Source: Alphaproteobacteria bacterium (lineage in GTDB: Bacteria; Pseudomonadota; Alphaproteobacteria; Acetobacterales; Acetobacteraceae). Taken from it: a stretch of DNA of 32,543 nucleotides. How positions within the stretch are numbered: the stretch's first letter is position 1; each line of letters opens with the position of its first letter. A program made the translations under genes and the position numbers. Shown piece after piece: positions 1 through 6,746 of this stretch. The stretch lies in NCBI GenBank assembly GCA_017307335.1, contig JAFKFJ010000200.1:1-32543 (forward strand). Reading direction: 5' to 3'. The notes under the pieces are model-generated. The model was not told the DNA's origin. It saw only the letters and a program-made list of their open reading frames with translations, and searched no databases.

Positions 1-76
1 GGATACCGTGAGAGCGCGGGAAATGAGGCTTGATCCGCGCCATCTGCGCTCGCGAGAGAAGGAAAAGGTCGGACAT
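1..76 (-). CDS. IS5-family transposase, N-terminal fragment (partial)
   Basis: Reading leftwards from the ATG at 76-74 gives 25 codons before the window edge, starting MSDLFLLSRAQMARIKPHFP. From memory this matches the N-terminus of IS5-family (IS427/IS1031-like) transposases, which typically begin MSDLFWLSxxQMxRIxPxFP and form the DNA-binding region ahead of a DDE catalytic core. The catalytic part is outside the window, so activity cannot be judged. A purine-rich GGTCGGAGG stretch (minus strand) lies just upstream of the ATG and can act as ribosome binding site. Confidence 0.7.
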   Translation of the reverse strand, partial: MSDLFLLSRAQMARIKPHFPRSHGI

Positions 77-147
77 GCAGCACCTCCGACCCTTCGAGAA
101 TCACACCCATTCGCGCCGGTGCAAGCATTTAATGGGTCCTGACACTA
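1..147 (-). mobile_element. IS5-family insertion sequence, 5' end only (cut by window edge)
   Basis: The left edge carries the beginning of an IS5-family transposase reading leftwards from 76, plus about 70 bases of noncoding IS end. The outer terminus probably lies near 130-147: the stretch AATGGGTCCTGACA at 131-144 looks like a terminal inverted repeat, and CTAG follows at 145-148, a plausible target for an IS of this family. The other end is outside the window, so the exact IR and target duplication cannot be confirmed. The element abuts the MNT gene, whose ATG is at 161. Confidence 0.6.
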
Positions 148-160
148 GTGCGCAGCGCCC

Positions 161-454
161 ATGGACCGCGACGAAGCCATAGCCCGACTGAAGCGGCACG
201 AGGCCGAGTTAAGGCAACTCGGCGTCGAGCACCTTTACCTGTTCGGCTCGACCGTGCGGGGCGAGGCGCGCCCGGAATCCGATGTCGATTTGTTCTTCGA
301 TTACGAAAAGGGAAAGCTGAGCCTGTTCGGCCTGATGGAAGTGAAGGAGCAGACTGCGCGCATCCTCGGCTGCAAGGCGGACATCATGACGCGCGACAGC
401 ATTCACAGGGTCCTGAGGGCACGCATCGAAGCCTCCGCGCTGCAGGTGTTCTGA
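161..454 (+). CDS. MNT-type nucleotidyltransferase (MntA-like antitoxin of a HEPN/MNT pair)
   Basis: This 97-residue protein is a minimal nucleotidyltransferase. The signature G29-S30-x-x-R followed by D41-V-D43 is the GS...DxD active site of the pol-beta superfamily, which binds Mg-ATP. In MntA/HepT systems the MNT protein adenylylates the HEPN toxin and so neutralises it; that role is transferred here from the family. The protein is full length for a stand-alone MNT domain. Its TGA shares one base with the ATG of the next gene (TGATG at 452-456), so the two are translationally coupled. The start lies only about 13-16 bases from the presumed IS end, so the native promoter is probably lost or supplied by the IS. 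DNA repair or antibiotic-modifying roles are unlikely at this size. Confidence 0.85.
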   Translation: MDRDEAIARLKRHEAELRQLGVEHLYLFGSTVRGEARPESDVDLFFDYEKGKLSLFGLMEVKEQTARILGCKADIMTRDSIHRVLRARIEASALQVF

Positions 455-813
455 TGGAGCGGCCTTCGCCCCTCGCGCGCCTCACCGACATGGTGGAGGC
501 CATGGAACGCCTCCGGAGCCTGGTGGACGGTGTCGCTCTCGAGGCGTTCGGCGGCGACTGGCAGCGCCAATGGCTGGTGCAGCGCGGTGTCGAAATCATC
601 TCCGAGGCGAGCCGCCACCTGCCCGACGCGCTGAAGGGCCGCCACCCCGACATTCCGTGGCGAAAGGTTGCCGGGATCGGAAACGTGCCGCGTCATAACT
701 ACGAGAGCATTGCCGCGCCGGTGCTGTGGGCGCTCGTGCGCGATGATTTGCCGCCCTTGGAGAAGGTCTGTCGGGACGAGTTGGCGGCGGAGCGGACTCG
801 CACCGGGGGCTGA
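454..813 (+). CDS. HEPN-domain (DUF86/HepT-like) protein, putative toxin with altered Rx4-6H motif
   Basis: A 119-residue all-alpha protein, the usual partner of an MNT antitoxin. HEPN toxins are RNases whose active site is R-x4-6-H, normally seen in DUF86 proteins as RNxxxHxY near the end of the domain. Here the corresponding stretch is GIGNVPRHNY (residues 74-83): H81 and Y83 are kept, but the motif arginine is G76; the nearest arginines are R70 and R80. I recall this IGNVxRHxY form in other alphaproteobacterial DUF86 proteins, so it is more likely a subfamily variant than a fresh mutation. The start is fixed by the one-base overlap with the MNT gene; the longer open frame starting at 148 reads through the MNT gene in another frame. 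Confident as DUF86 family; toxicity is uncertain. Confidence 0.8.
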   Translation: MERPSPLARLTDMVEAMERLRSLVDGVALEAFGGDWQRQWLVQRGVEIISEASRHLPDALKGRHPDIPWRKVAGIGNVPRHNYESIAAPVLWALVRDDLPPLEKVCRDELAAERTRTGG

Positions 814-862
814 TACCACCTCTCGCGCATCGGAACCCATTAGACAGAGAAATCGGCTTCTC

Positions 863-948
863 GTCATTCCCGCGCAAGCGGGAATCTAAGCGCGCCGGCA
901 CGGATTTCGGAGATGCACGCCTGGATGCCTGCTTTCGCAGGCATGACG
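863..948. repeat. MITE/REP-like element with two hairpins
   Basis: Two perfect hairpins sit about 40 bases apart: ATTCCCGC-GCAA-GCGGGAAT at 866-885 and ATGCCTGC-TTTC-GCAGGCAT at 925-944. The outer ends are also inverted, GTCATTCC at 863-870 against GGCATGAC at 941-948. There is no coding capacity. This is the layout of small nonautonomous palindromic repeats (GTCATTCCCGC...GCGGGAAT type) scattered in many proteobacterial genomes. Only one clear copy is in the window, so dispersal is inferred. Confidence 0.65.
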
Positions 949-1126
949 ATGGAAAGGTGGCGTCGGACCCCGCGGTCTGTTCCCTTTGCCATCATGACAC
1001 TGTATGCGGGAATGCTGGCGCGGCGATGCGCGACAGCCTTGCTCGGGACGCAGTGCCGCACAAGGGCTTTGTGGAACGTCGGCTAGGAAGCGCCCGGAAT
1101 CCTGGCTGGATCGCGCCAACGGAGCT
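949..1126. other. Gene-poor remnant region, no coding gene recognised
   Basis: No reading frame here gives a recognisable protein on either strand. Around 992-1014 the plus strand reads CATGAC...GCGGGAATGC, which resembles the ends of the two-hairpin repeat just upstream and may be a decayed second copy. A toxin gene would be expected downstream of the antitoxin remnant (minus strand, below 1127), but none is recognisable; it may be deleted or decayed beyond recognition. Confidence 0.4.
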
Positions 1127-1355
1127 TCACAAACTATGCTTGGCCCACACCGCGGCACTTGCTCGTCGCTTGCAAAGTCGCCGCCCGCTGCGGCGGATTT
1201 TGAAGCGGCGATAATGGCGCGTTCGTCCGCCGAGAGCCTGACCGCGGCCCGTCATTCGTCCCGGCCAACCCCAACACGGCACGGGCGATGTTATCCTGCT
1301 CGCCCGGCGACGGGTTGCGCACGGCTGCGAGCGCGTCATCGCGAAGCTATGTCAT
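1127..1355 (-). pseudogene. Decayed type II antitoxin-like gene (one stop, two frameshifts)
   Basis: No single frame is open, but stitching three minus-strand frames gives a coherent small protein of about 75 residues. It starts MT (1355), meets TAG at 1349-1347, continues LRDDALAAVRNPSPGEQDNI and ARAVLGLAGTNDGPR, shifts frame near 1236-1245, continues LSADERAIIAASKSAAAGGD then FASDEQV, shifts again at about 1154 where one base seems missing, and ends AVWAKHSL with TGA at 1129-1127. The pattern (A/L)AxVRxLPxxxQDxIAR...GDFASDEQVRAVWAKxxL is, from memory, that of small alphaproteobacterial antitoxins paired with RelE/ParE-like toxins. Three independent disruptions indicate a dead gene. No toxin partner is seen. 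The stitched sequence is direct observation; the family name is recall. Confidence 0.6.
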
Positions 1356-1445
1356 CGTCGGGACGTACCGCGGCATGGCTACAAAACAAACCGCAACGCA
1401 GAATTCGCAGCGATGGAGAGTTGACCGCCGACGCGCGCATTCACG

Positions 1446-2099
1446 CTAAAGGGGCGTTAGCTCGGATAAATATTTCGGCATCTCCTCTGAAATTTTGTTG
1501 TAAGAGTAGCAGAATATCTCAAGAGAAGCGGTAAGCAGGTTTCCAGAAACTTGTCGCGCAATCGCTGCCATTCGGGCATTTTTGCCGAAATTTGTTAGAT
1601 ACTTCTCTCGATCAATATCTGAAAAAAGACCGGAAACGCCACTCCAATTGAGGTGAGCAAATTCGCTCAATCTGTTATAACTCTCCTGTGCTCCTGGAAT
1701 CTTCTTTTCCATATGCTTAATCAGGGTAGCGATGTTTATCGCGTCCGGCATCGCTTTGTCATTCTTCCAGCCTGCGATCATCTTCAGAACTGTTTCCTGC
1801 AACTCCAAGGCACTCCGCTGCGATCGGGTTTCGAGTAGTTCCTTTAGGCGAAAAATGAAGGCTGCGCTCTCTGCGACGGCGCGGGTCAGCACCATCGCCG
1901 CTGCTAAGTCTCCCTTGTCGAGCAGATCGCACGCTGCACGTCCTAACTCCTCTGTCCGCCACGCCAGCGACTCACGAACACTCAGAAGATTATACGGGGT
2001 CTTCTCGCGTACACCCATTGCGGCGACACTGATTGAAGTTGGCAGATTTTGTCGGAGCAAATGGACCAGTTCCCGCGCCCTCGTAAGTCCATCACTCAT
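1446..2099 (-). CDS. Unknown protein, alpha-helical, lower-GC island gene
   Basis: A 217-residue protein that I do not recognise. It begins MSDGLTRARELVHLLRQ; the open frame extends upstream but becomes an arginine/glycine-rich shadow of the next gene, so the ATG at 2099 is the natural start. The sequence looks helical and soluble, without signal peptide or membrane segment. The stretch around residues 60-95 (WRTEELGRAACDLLDKGD, then AVAESAAFIFRLKELLE) is reminiscent of HEPN-like or DUF5677-like helical domains, but this is only an impression. Base composition is clearly lower in GC than all neighbours, with A/T-ending codons common (for example AAA, AAT, TAT), which points to recent acquisition together with the adjacent IS and toxin-antitoxin remnants. 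Confidence 0.6.
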   Translation of the reverse strand: MSDGLTRARELVHLLRQNLPTSISVAAMGVREKTPYNLLSVRESLAWRTEELGRAACDLLDKGDLAAAMVLTRAVAESAAFIFRLKELLETRSQRSALELQETVLKMIAGWKNDKAMPDAINIATLIKHMEKKIPGAQESYNRLSEFAHLNWSGVSGLFSDIDREKYLTNFGKNARMAAIARQVSGNLLTASLEIFCYSYNKISEEMPKYLSELTPL

Positions 2100-2187
2100 T
2101 GCGCCCGTTCCTCCGCAGTCGAGCAGAAGGCCACGCGGCCGAGATCGTTGCGGTAGTGATGAATCTCGCTCATCCAGCGATCCATTC

Positions 2188-2973
2188 CTACGACCGCACC
2201 CCCACCCGCGCCTCCACCGCATCCAGCACCTCCTCCACCACCATCCGCGGCAGCCGCGCCAGCAGGAACCGCCGCCGTGGCCGGAATACCCGCGCCCGCG
2301 CCTTCGCCCCACCGATCTCGCGCACCAGCGCATCCAGGTCGCCCAGCCGGTCCACCAGCCCGAGTTCCAGCGCCCGCGCGCCCAGCATCCAGCCGCCGTC
2401 GAAGATCGCGCCTTCCTCGCCGCGCAGCTTCCCGGCCCGCCGCGTGCGCACCCAGTCCTTGAACCGCGCGTGCAGATCGTCCAGCAGCGCCCGCACGAAG
2501 GCGACGTCCTGCGGGCGTTCCGGGCTGAACGGATCGAGCCGCGCCTTGTTCTCGCCCGCCGTGTACAGCCGCCGCTCCACGCCGAACCGCCCGATCAGCC
2601 CCTGCAACCCGAACCCGCCGCCGATCACGCCGATCGAGCCCACCACGCTCATCGCGTTCGCAAGAATCTCATCGCCGGCGCAGGCGAGCCAGTAGCCGCC
2701 GGAGGCGCCCACTTCGCCGATCACCGCCACCACGCGCACGCCCTTCTCCTCCGCCCGCCTGCGGATGCGCGTCGCGATCAGGTCGCTCTGCACCGGCGAG
2801 CCGCCGGGGCTTTCGATGTCGAGCACCAGCGTGCCGACCCGCGCCGCCGCCGCCACCGCGCGTTCGATCAGCGGCCCCACCGATGCGGCCGAGAGCGTGC
2901 CCGGCCGCGTCGCGATCAGCCCGTGCAGTTCGAGAACCGGCACCGTCGGCCGCCGCCAGAACAGGAGGCGCAT
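2188..2973 (-). CDS. S49-family serine peptidase (SppA/SohB-like)
   Basis: A 261-residue protein of the ClpP/crotonase-like S49 family, which cleaves signal peptide remnants or membrane-associated polypeptides. The nucleophile is S91 in GASGGYW and the general base is K143 in the AGENKARLDPF segment, the Ser-Lys dyad of SppA. ESPGGSP at residues 54-60 is the conserved oxyanion/substrate strand, and VGSIGVIGG follows the active site. There is no long N-terminal membrane anchor; the start (MRLLFWRRPTVPVLEL) is only mildly hydrophobic, so the protein may be peripheral. The length fits single-domain bacterial SppA rather than double-domain E. coli SppA. It starts 5 bases after the stop of the CDF exporter gene, so the two are almost certainly cotranscribed. 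Confidence 0.88.
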   Translation of the reverse strand: MRLLFWRRPTVPVLELHGLIATRPGTLSAASVGPLIERAVAAAARVGTLVLDIESPGGSPVQSDLIATRIRRRAEEKGVRVVAVIGEVGASGGYWLACAGDEILANAMSVVGSIGVIGGGFGLQGLIGRFGVERRLYTAGENKARLDPFSPERPQDVAFVRALLDDLHARFKDWVRTRRAGKLRGEEGAIFDGGWMLGARALELGLVDRLGDLDALVREIGGAKARARVFRPRRRFLLARLPRMVVEEVLDAVEARVGVRS

Positions 2974-2978
2974 GCGCG

Positions 2979-3905
2979 CTACACCACGTCCGCGGGGCGC
3001 AGCCGGCAGCGGTCGGCCAGCGCCTCGGTCTCGATCTGCAGCGTCACGTGGCCGATGCCGAAGAGCACCGCGAGATCATGCGTTGCCCGCGCGATCAGCG
3101 CCTCGTCGCCGTCGCGCGCCGCCACCACCACATGCGCCGTCAATGCCGTCTCCGTCGTCGACAATCCCCAGATGTGCAGGTCATGCACCTCCGTCACGCC
3201 GGGCAGGCCGACCAGGTAGGTTTCCACATCGGCACAGGCGATTCCGGAAGGCACGCCGTCCATCGCGAGGTTCACCGAATCGCGCAGCACGCCCCAGGTG
3301 CCGACGACGATCACCGCGGCGATCAGCAGGCTCGTCACAGGGTCGATCCAGAACAGGCCGGTCGCCGCGATCAGCAGGGCTGCGACGACGACGCCGGCGG
3401 AGACCCCCGCATCCGCCGCCATGTGCAGGAACGTCGCGCGGATGTTCAGGTCCTCATGGCCGCGCGCGAACATCCACGCCGTCACGCCGTTGATGGCGAT
3501 GCCGGCCAGCGCCACCCAGGCCACCGTCGCCGTCGCGACCGGCGCGGGGGTGAGGAACCGCTCCACCGCCTCCAGCGTGATCGCGCCGACGCTGACCAGC
3601 AGCACCGCGGCGTTGATCAGGGCCGCGAGGATGGAGCCGCGGCCCCAGCCATAGGTCCGCCGCACCGAGGGCAGCCGCCGCGCCAGCGCCGCCGCCCCCC
3701 AGGCGAGCAGCAGCGCCAGCACATCGCCCGCGTTGTGCACCGCGTCGGCAAGCAGCGCCATCGAGTGCGCGGCGATGCCGAACACCACCTCCGCCGCCAC
3801 GAACCCGCCGTTGAGCACGGTGCCGAGCGCGAAGGCGCGCCCGAAGCTCGCTCCCGGGGCGCGGGCGGGAACATGGTCGTGAGGGTGATGCGCATGATCG
3901 TGCAC
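2979..3905 (-). CDS. Cation diffusion facilitator (Zn/Co/Cd exporter, CzcD/ZitB type)
   Basis: A 308-residue inner-membrane antiporter exporting divalent metals in exchange for protons. It starts with a histidine-rich tail (MHDHAHHPHDH), typical of CzcD/ZitB-type CDF proteins. Six membrane helices can be traced between about residues 25 and 212. The transport site is H57/D61 in DAVHNAGD (helix 2) and H161/D165 in HMAADAG (helix 5), the two-His two-Asp set associated with Zn2+ selectivity. The C-terminal part (about 215-300) is the cytoplasmic ferredoxin-like dimerisation domain, with VHDLHIW and GIGHVTLQIE typical of the family. The gene is first of a two-gene unit with the S49 peptidase and is divergent from the DUF4139 gene, with 35 bases between start codons. 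Metal specificity is inferred. Confidence 0.92.
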   Translation of the reverse strand: MHDHAHHPHDHVPARAPGASFGRAFALGTVLNGGFVAAEVVFGIAAHSMALLADAVHNAGDVLALLLAWGAAALARRLPSVRRTYGWGRGSILAALINAAVLLVSVGAITLEAVERFLTPAPVATATVAWVALAGIAINGVTAWMFARGHEDLNIRATFLHMAADAGVSAGVVVAALLIAATGLFWIDPVTSLLIAAVIVVGTWGVLRDSVNLAMDGVPSGIACADVETYLVGLPGVTEVHDLHIWGLSTTETALTAHVVVAARDGDEALIARATHDLAVLFGIGHVTLQIETEALADRCRLRPADVV

Positions 3906-3940
3906 GCACGCAAACTCCGCTGCCGGCGCGGTATTCTAGC

Positions 3941-5974
3941 ATGCGCCCGCATGGCATGCTCCCCGCCATGCCGAACCTGCCCCGCCTGCGCCCCCGCCGC
4001 ACGGTCCGCCTCGCGGCCGTGTTGCTCCTGGCCCTCGCCATCCCCCTCGCGGCCGCCCATGCCGACGGGCTGAAGCTGCGCCGGGTGATGCTCTCCGCCG
4101 CGGGCGTGGGGTATTTCGAGTATGCGGCCGAGGTGACCGGCGATGCCACGCTCGGCCTGGATGTGCCGCTGGGCGAGGTGGACGACGTGCTGGCCTCGCT
4201 GGTCGTGTTCGACGCCGACGGGCGGTTGGCCGGGGTGTCGCTGCCGGGCCGGGACGGGGAGGCGGCGGCGTTCGCCGGGGTGCCGTTCGGGCCGGCGGCG
4301 CTTGCCTCCCCGCTCGCCTATCTCAACGCGCTGCAAGGGGTCGAGCTCAGCGTGCAGGGGCCGCGCCCGATGACCGGCCGGCTGCTGCGCGCCGAGCCGG
4401 AGCCGATGGGCGAGAAACGGCCGCCGCGCACGCGGGTGAGCCTGCTCACCGCGCAGGGGTTGCAGCAATTCGTGCTGGAGGAGGCGGAGGGCGTGCAGGT
4501 CGCCGACCCCGCGCTGCGCGAGCGCATCGACGCGGCGCTGGCCGCCCTGCGGGGACAGGCGGCGCAGGAGGTGCGGCACCTCACGCTCCGCACGGAGGGC
4601 AGCGGCGCGCGCAGCCTGCGCGTCGCCTACGTCGCCGCGGCGCCGCTGTGGAAGACCACCTATCGGCTCGTGCTGCCCGATGCCGCCGGCGACAAGGCGC
4701 GGCTGCAGGCCTGGGCGGTGTTCGAGGACGTCTCCGGCACCGACTGGAACGGCGTCGAACTGGCGCTGCAGTACGGCAACCCCGTCACCTTCCGCCAGGC
4801 GCTGTATCGCACCTACTTCGTCGAGCGTCCGCAGGTGCCGGTCGAGGTGCTCGGCCGCATCCTGCCCGACGTGGACACCGGCGCCCATCCCGTCGCCGCC
4901 GCCGCCGCGGCGGCGCCCGCCCCCTCCGGCGCGCCGGCGCCGCTCGCATTCCGCAAGTCGTCCGCGCCGATGGCGCCGGTCATGGCAGAGCCGGCGGCCG
5001 CGGCCGCCACGCCCGAGGGGGCGGAGAGCACCGTGTTCCGGCAGCCGGGTCCGGTCGTGCTCGGCGCCGGGCAGACGGCGACGCTGCCGATGCTCGACCG
5101 CAGCGTGCCGGCCTCCCGGGTCTGGCTGGTGCAGGAAGGGCGGGCGCATCCGCTCGCCGCGGTTCGCCTCGTCAACGACACCGGCGCGAGCCTGCCCGGG
5201 GGCGTGCTCACGCTCTACGACCTCGGCGCGGACGCCGCCTTCGCGGGCAACGCGCGGCTCGCCGGGGTGCCGGCCGGCGGCACCCGGCTGCTCGCCTTCG
5301 CCGAGGATCTGCGCACCGGCGTGGACTGGCGCACCTCGCAGACAACCACGCTCGCGAGCCTGACGGCGGCGGCGGGCGTGCTGCACATCCAGCGCCGCGA
5401 GCGCACCACGCTGCGCATCACGCTCACCGCGCCGCCGACCGAATCCCGTGTGCTGCTGCTGGAGATTCCCCGCCGTGACGACAGCACGCTGGTCGCCGAG
5501 GGCGAATTCAAGCCGAGCGAGGAAACCAGCGCGCTCTGGCGCGTTCCGGTCGAACTCTCCGCCGGCGGGACGCAGACGGTGGTGCTGCATATCGACCGCA
5601 TGCTCGCCGAGCAGACCACGCTGCTGCAGGACAGCCCGGTGCTCACGACAATCCTGAACGAGCAGGGTCTGCCTGATGCGGCGCGCGCGGCACTCGCGCA
5701 CGTGGCATCACTGCGCAGCGCGGTGGCGGCGCGAGAGACGGAGCGGGCGCGGCTCACGGCGCGGCGCACGACGCTGGAGCAGGACGAAGAGCGACTGCGC
5801 AAGAACCTCGCGGTGGTTGCTGCGGGCGATGCGCTTCACGGCTCGCTGGTTCGTGCGCTCGCGGCCGATGAAGCGCAGCTCGCGACACTCGCCACCGAGG
5901 AAGCGGCGGCGGAGGCCGCGCTCGCCGAAGCGCGAGCGGCACTACAACAGGCCGTGCAGTCATTGCGGATTTAG
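3941..5974 (+). CDS. DUF4139-domain secreted/periplasmic protein (MuiA-like)
   Basis: A 677-residue protein (numbered from the first ATG). A signal peptide is evident: basic RLRPRRTVR, a hydrophobic run of about 20 residues, and an AHA cleavage site before DGLKLRR. In-frame ATGs at 3941, 3956 and 3968 are all possible; none has a clear ribosome binding site, and 3968 would give the most usual signal peptide length. From about residue 235 the WKTTYRL motif and following beta-rich region mark the DUF4139 domain known from MuiA-type proteins of unknown function. Between about 314 and 362 lies an Ala/Pro-rich low-complexity insertion. The C-terminus (about 575-675) is a heptad-rich coiled coil with many Arg, Glu and Leu. 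Its role is not known; an envelope-associated function is inferred from the signal peptide. Confidence 0.82.
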   Translation: MRPHGMLPAMPNLPRLRPRRTVRLAAVLLLALAIPLAAAHADGLKLRRVMLSAAGVGYFEYAAEVTGDATLGLDVPLGEVDDVLASLVVFDADGRLAGVSLPGRDGEAAAFAGVPFGPAALASPLAYLNALQGVELSVQGPRPMTGRLLRAEPEPMGEKRPPRTRVSLLTAQGLQQFVLEEAEGVQVADPALRERIDAALAALRGQAAQEVRHLTLRTEGSGARSLRVAYVAAAPLWKTTYRLVLPDAAGDKARLQAWAVFEDVSGTDWNGVELALQYGNPVTFRQALYRTYFVERPQVPVEVLGRILPDVDTGAHPVAAAAAAAPAPSGAPAPLAFRKSSAPMAPVMAEPAAAAATPEGAESTVFRQPGPVVLGAGQTATLPMLDRSVPASRVWLVQEGRAHPLAAVRLVNDTGASLPGGVLTLYDLGADAAFAGNARLAGVPAGGTRLLAFAEDLRTGVDWRTSQTTTLASLTAAAGVLHIQRRERTTLRITLTAPPTESRVLLLEIPRRDDSTLVAEGEFKPSEETSALWRVPVELSAGGTQTVVLHIDRMLAEQTTLLQDSPVLTTILNEQGLPDAARAALAHVASLRSAVAARETERARLTARRTTLEQDEERLRKNLAVVAAGDALHGSLVRALAADEAQLATLATEEAAAEAALAEARAALQQAVQSLRI

Positions 5975-6041
5975 GTGCGCAGACAAACCTGACATTCGTT
6001 CTCGCGTTCCACGAATCGCGCAAGCGACACGAGTGCCAAGA

Positions 6042-6728
6042 ATGGATCGGACATGGACGCTGCACTGGCTGCAGGCGGCGGGGACCCTCGCCCCGTGGCG
6101 CGCGCGCATTCGTGCGGAGATCGACGCCGCCTTCGACATCTGCGCGCGCTTCGTGCGGCCGCCGCGCGTCGACATCGTGATCCACCAGATCCCGCACTGG
6201 CCGGTCCGTGAACTCGGCTTCGGCGGCACCGCCCCCAGCCGCACCACCATGTTCCTCGGCTTCGACACCGAGCACCCGGCGATGGAGGAGCGGCTGGTGG
6301 GCGGCCTGCGCCGCGTGGTGCTGCATGAAGCGCATCACTGCCTGCGCCAGGCCGGCCCGGGCTACGGCACGGCACTCGCCGAGGTGCTGGTCAGCGAAGG
6401 GCTCGCCGATCACTTCGTGCAGGAGGCGCTGGGTGGCCCACCGGACCCGTGGTCGGTGGCGCTGAGCGAGGCGGAGACGCGCGACGTCGCCCGCCGCGCC
6501 GAGGCGGCGCTATGGGAGCGGAACATCGACATCGCGCACTGGTTTCGCGGCGATGGGCGGGCGGTGCTGCCCTCCTCCGGCTACAGCCTCGCCTGGCGGC
6601 TGGTCGGCACCTATCTCGCCTCGGTGCCGGACTCGGCCCCGTCGCAGCTCGCGCGGCTGCCGGCGGCCGATGTGGTGCGCAAGGCATGGCCGACGCTGGT
6701 CAACGGCGGGGCGGGTCGCCCAATATGA
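6042..6728 (+). CDS. DUF2268-type predicted Zn-dependent protease
   Basis: A 228-residue protein with a gluzincin-like site: H95-E96-A97-H98-H99 fits HExxH, and E119 in SEGLADHF lies at a spacing suitable for the third zinc ligand. A late SSGYSLAWRLVGTYL segment (about 181-195) is also typical of the DUF2268 family of predicted metalloproteases. There is no signal peptide or membrane segment, so the protein is probably cytoplasmic. I chose the ATG at 6042 (MDRTWTLHWL), because upstream sequence in this frame is an arginine-rich shadow of the DUF4139 gene. It follows that gene by 67 bases on the same strand and converges with the glycosyltransferase gene, with only 18 bases between stop codons. 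Substrate unknown. Confidence 0.78.
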   Translation: MDRTWTLHWLQAAGTLAPWRARIRAEIDAAFDICARFVRPPRVDIVIHQIPHWPVRELGFGGTAPSRTTMFLGFDTEHPAMEERLVGGLRRVVLHEAHHCLRQAGPGYGTALAEVLVSEGLADHFVQEALGGPPDPWSVALSEAETRDVARRAEAALWERNIDIAHWFRGDGRAVLPSSGYSLAWRLVGTYLASVPDSAPSQLARLPAADVVRKAWPTLVNGGAGRPI

Positions 6729-6746
6729 TATAGCAGCGACGATACC

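Noticed and set aside
148..453. In-frame 5' extension of the HEPN gene
   Set aside because: It overlaps the MNT gene in another frame and reads as arginine-rich shadow; the coupled ATG at 454 is the natural start.
4893..4920. GCC/GCG trinucleotide run that could be called a microsatellite repeat
   Set aside because: It encodes the Ala tract of the DUF4139 protein and is ordinary for GC-rich coding DNA.
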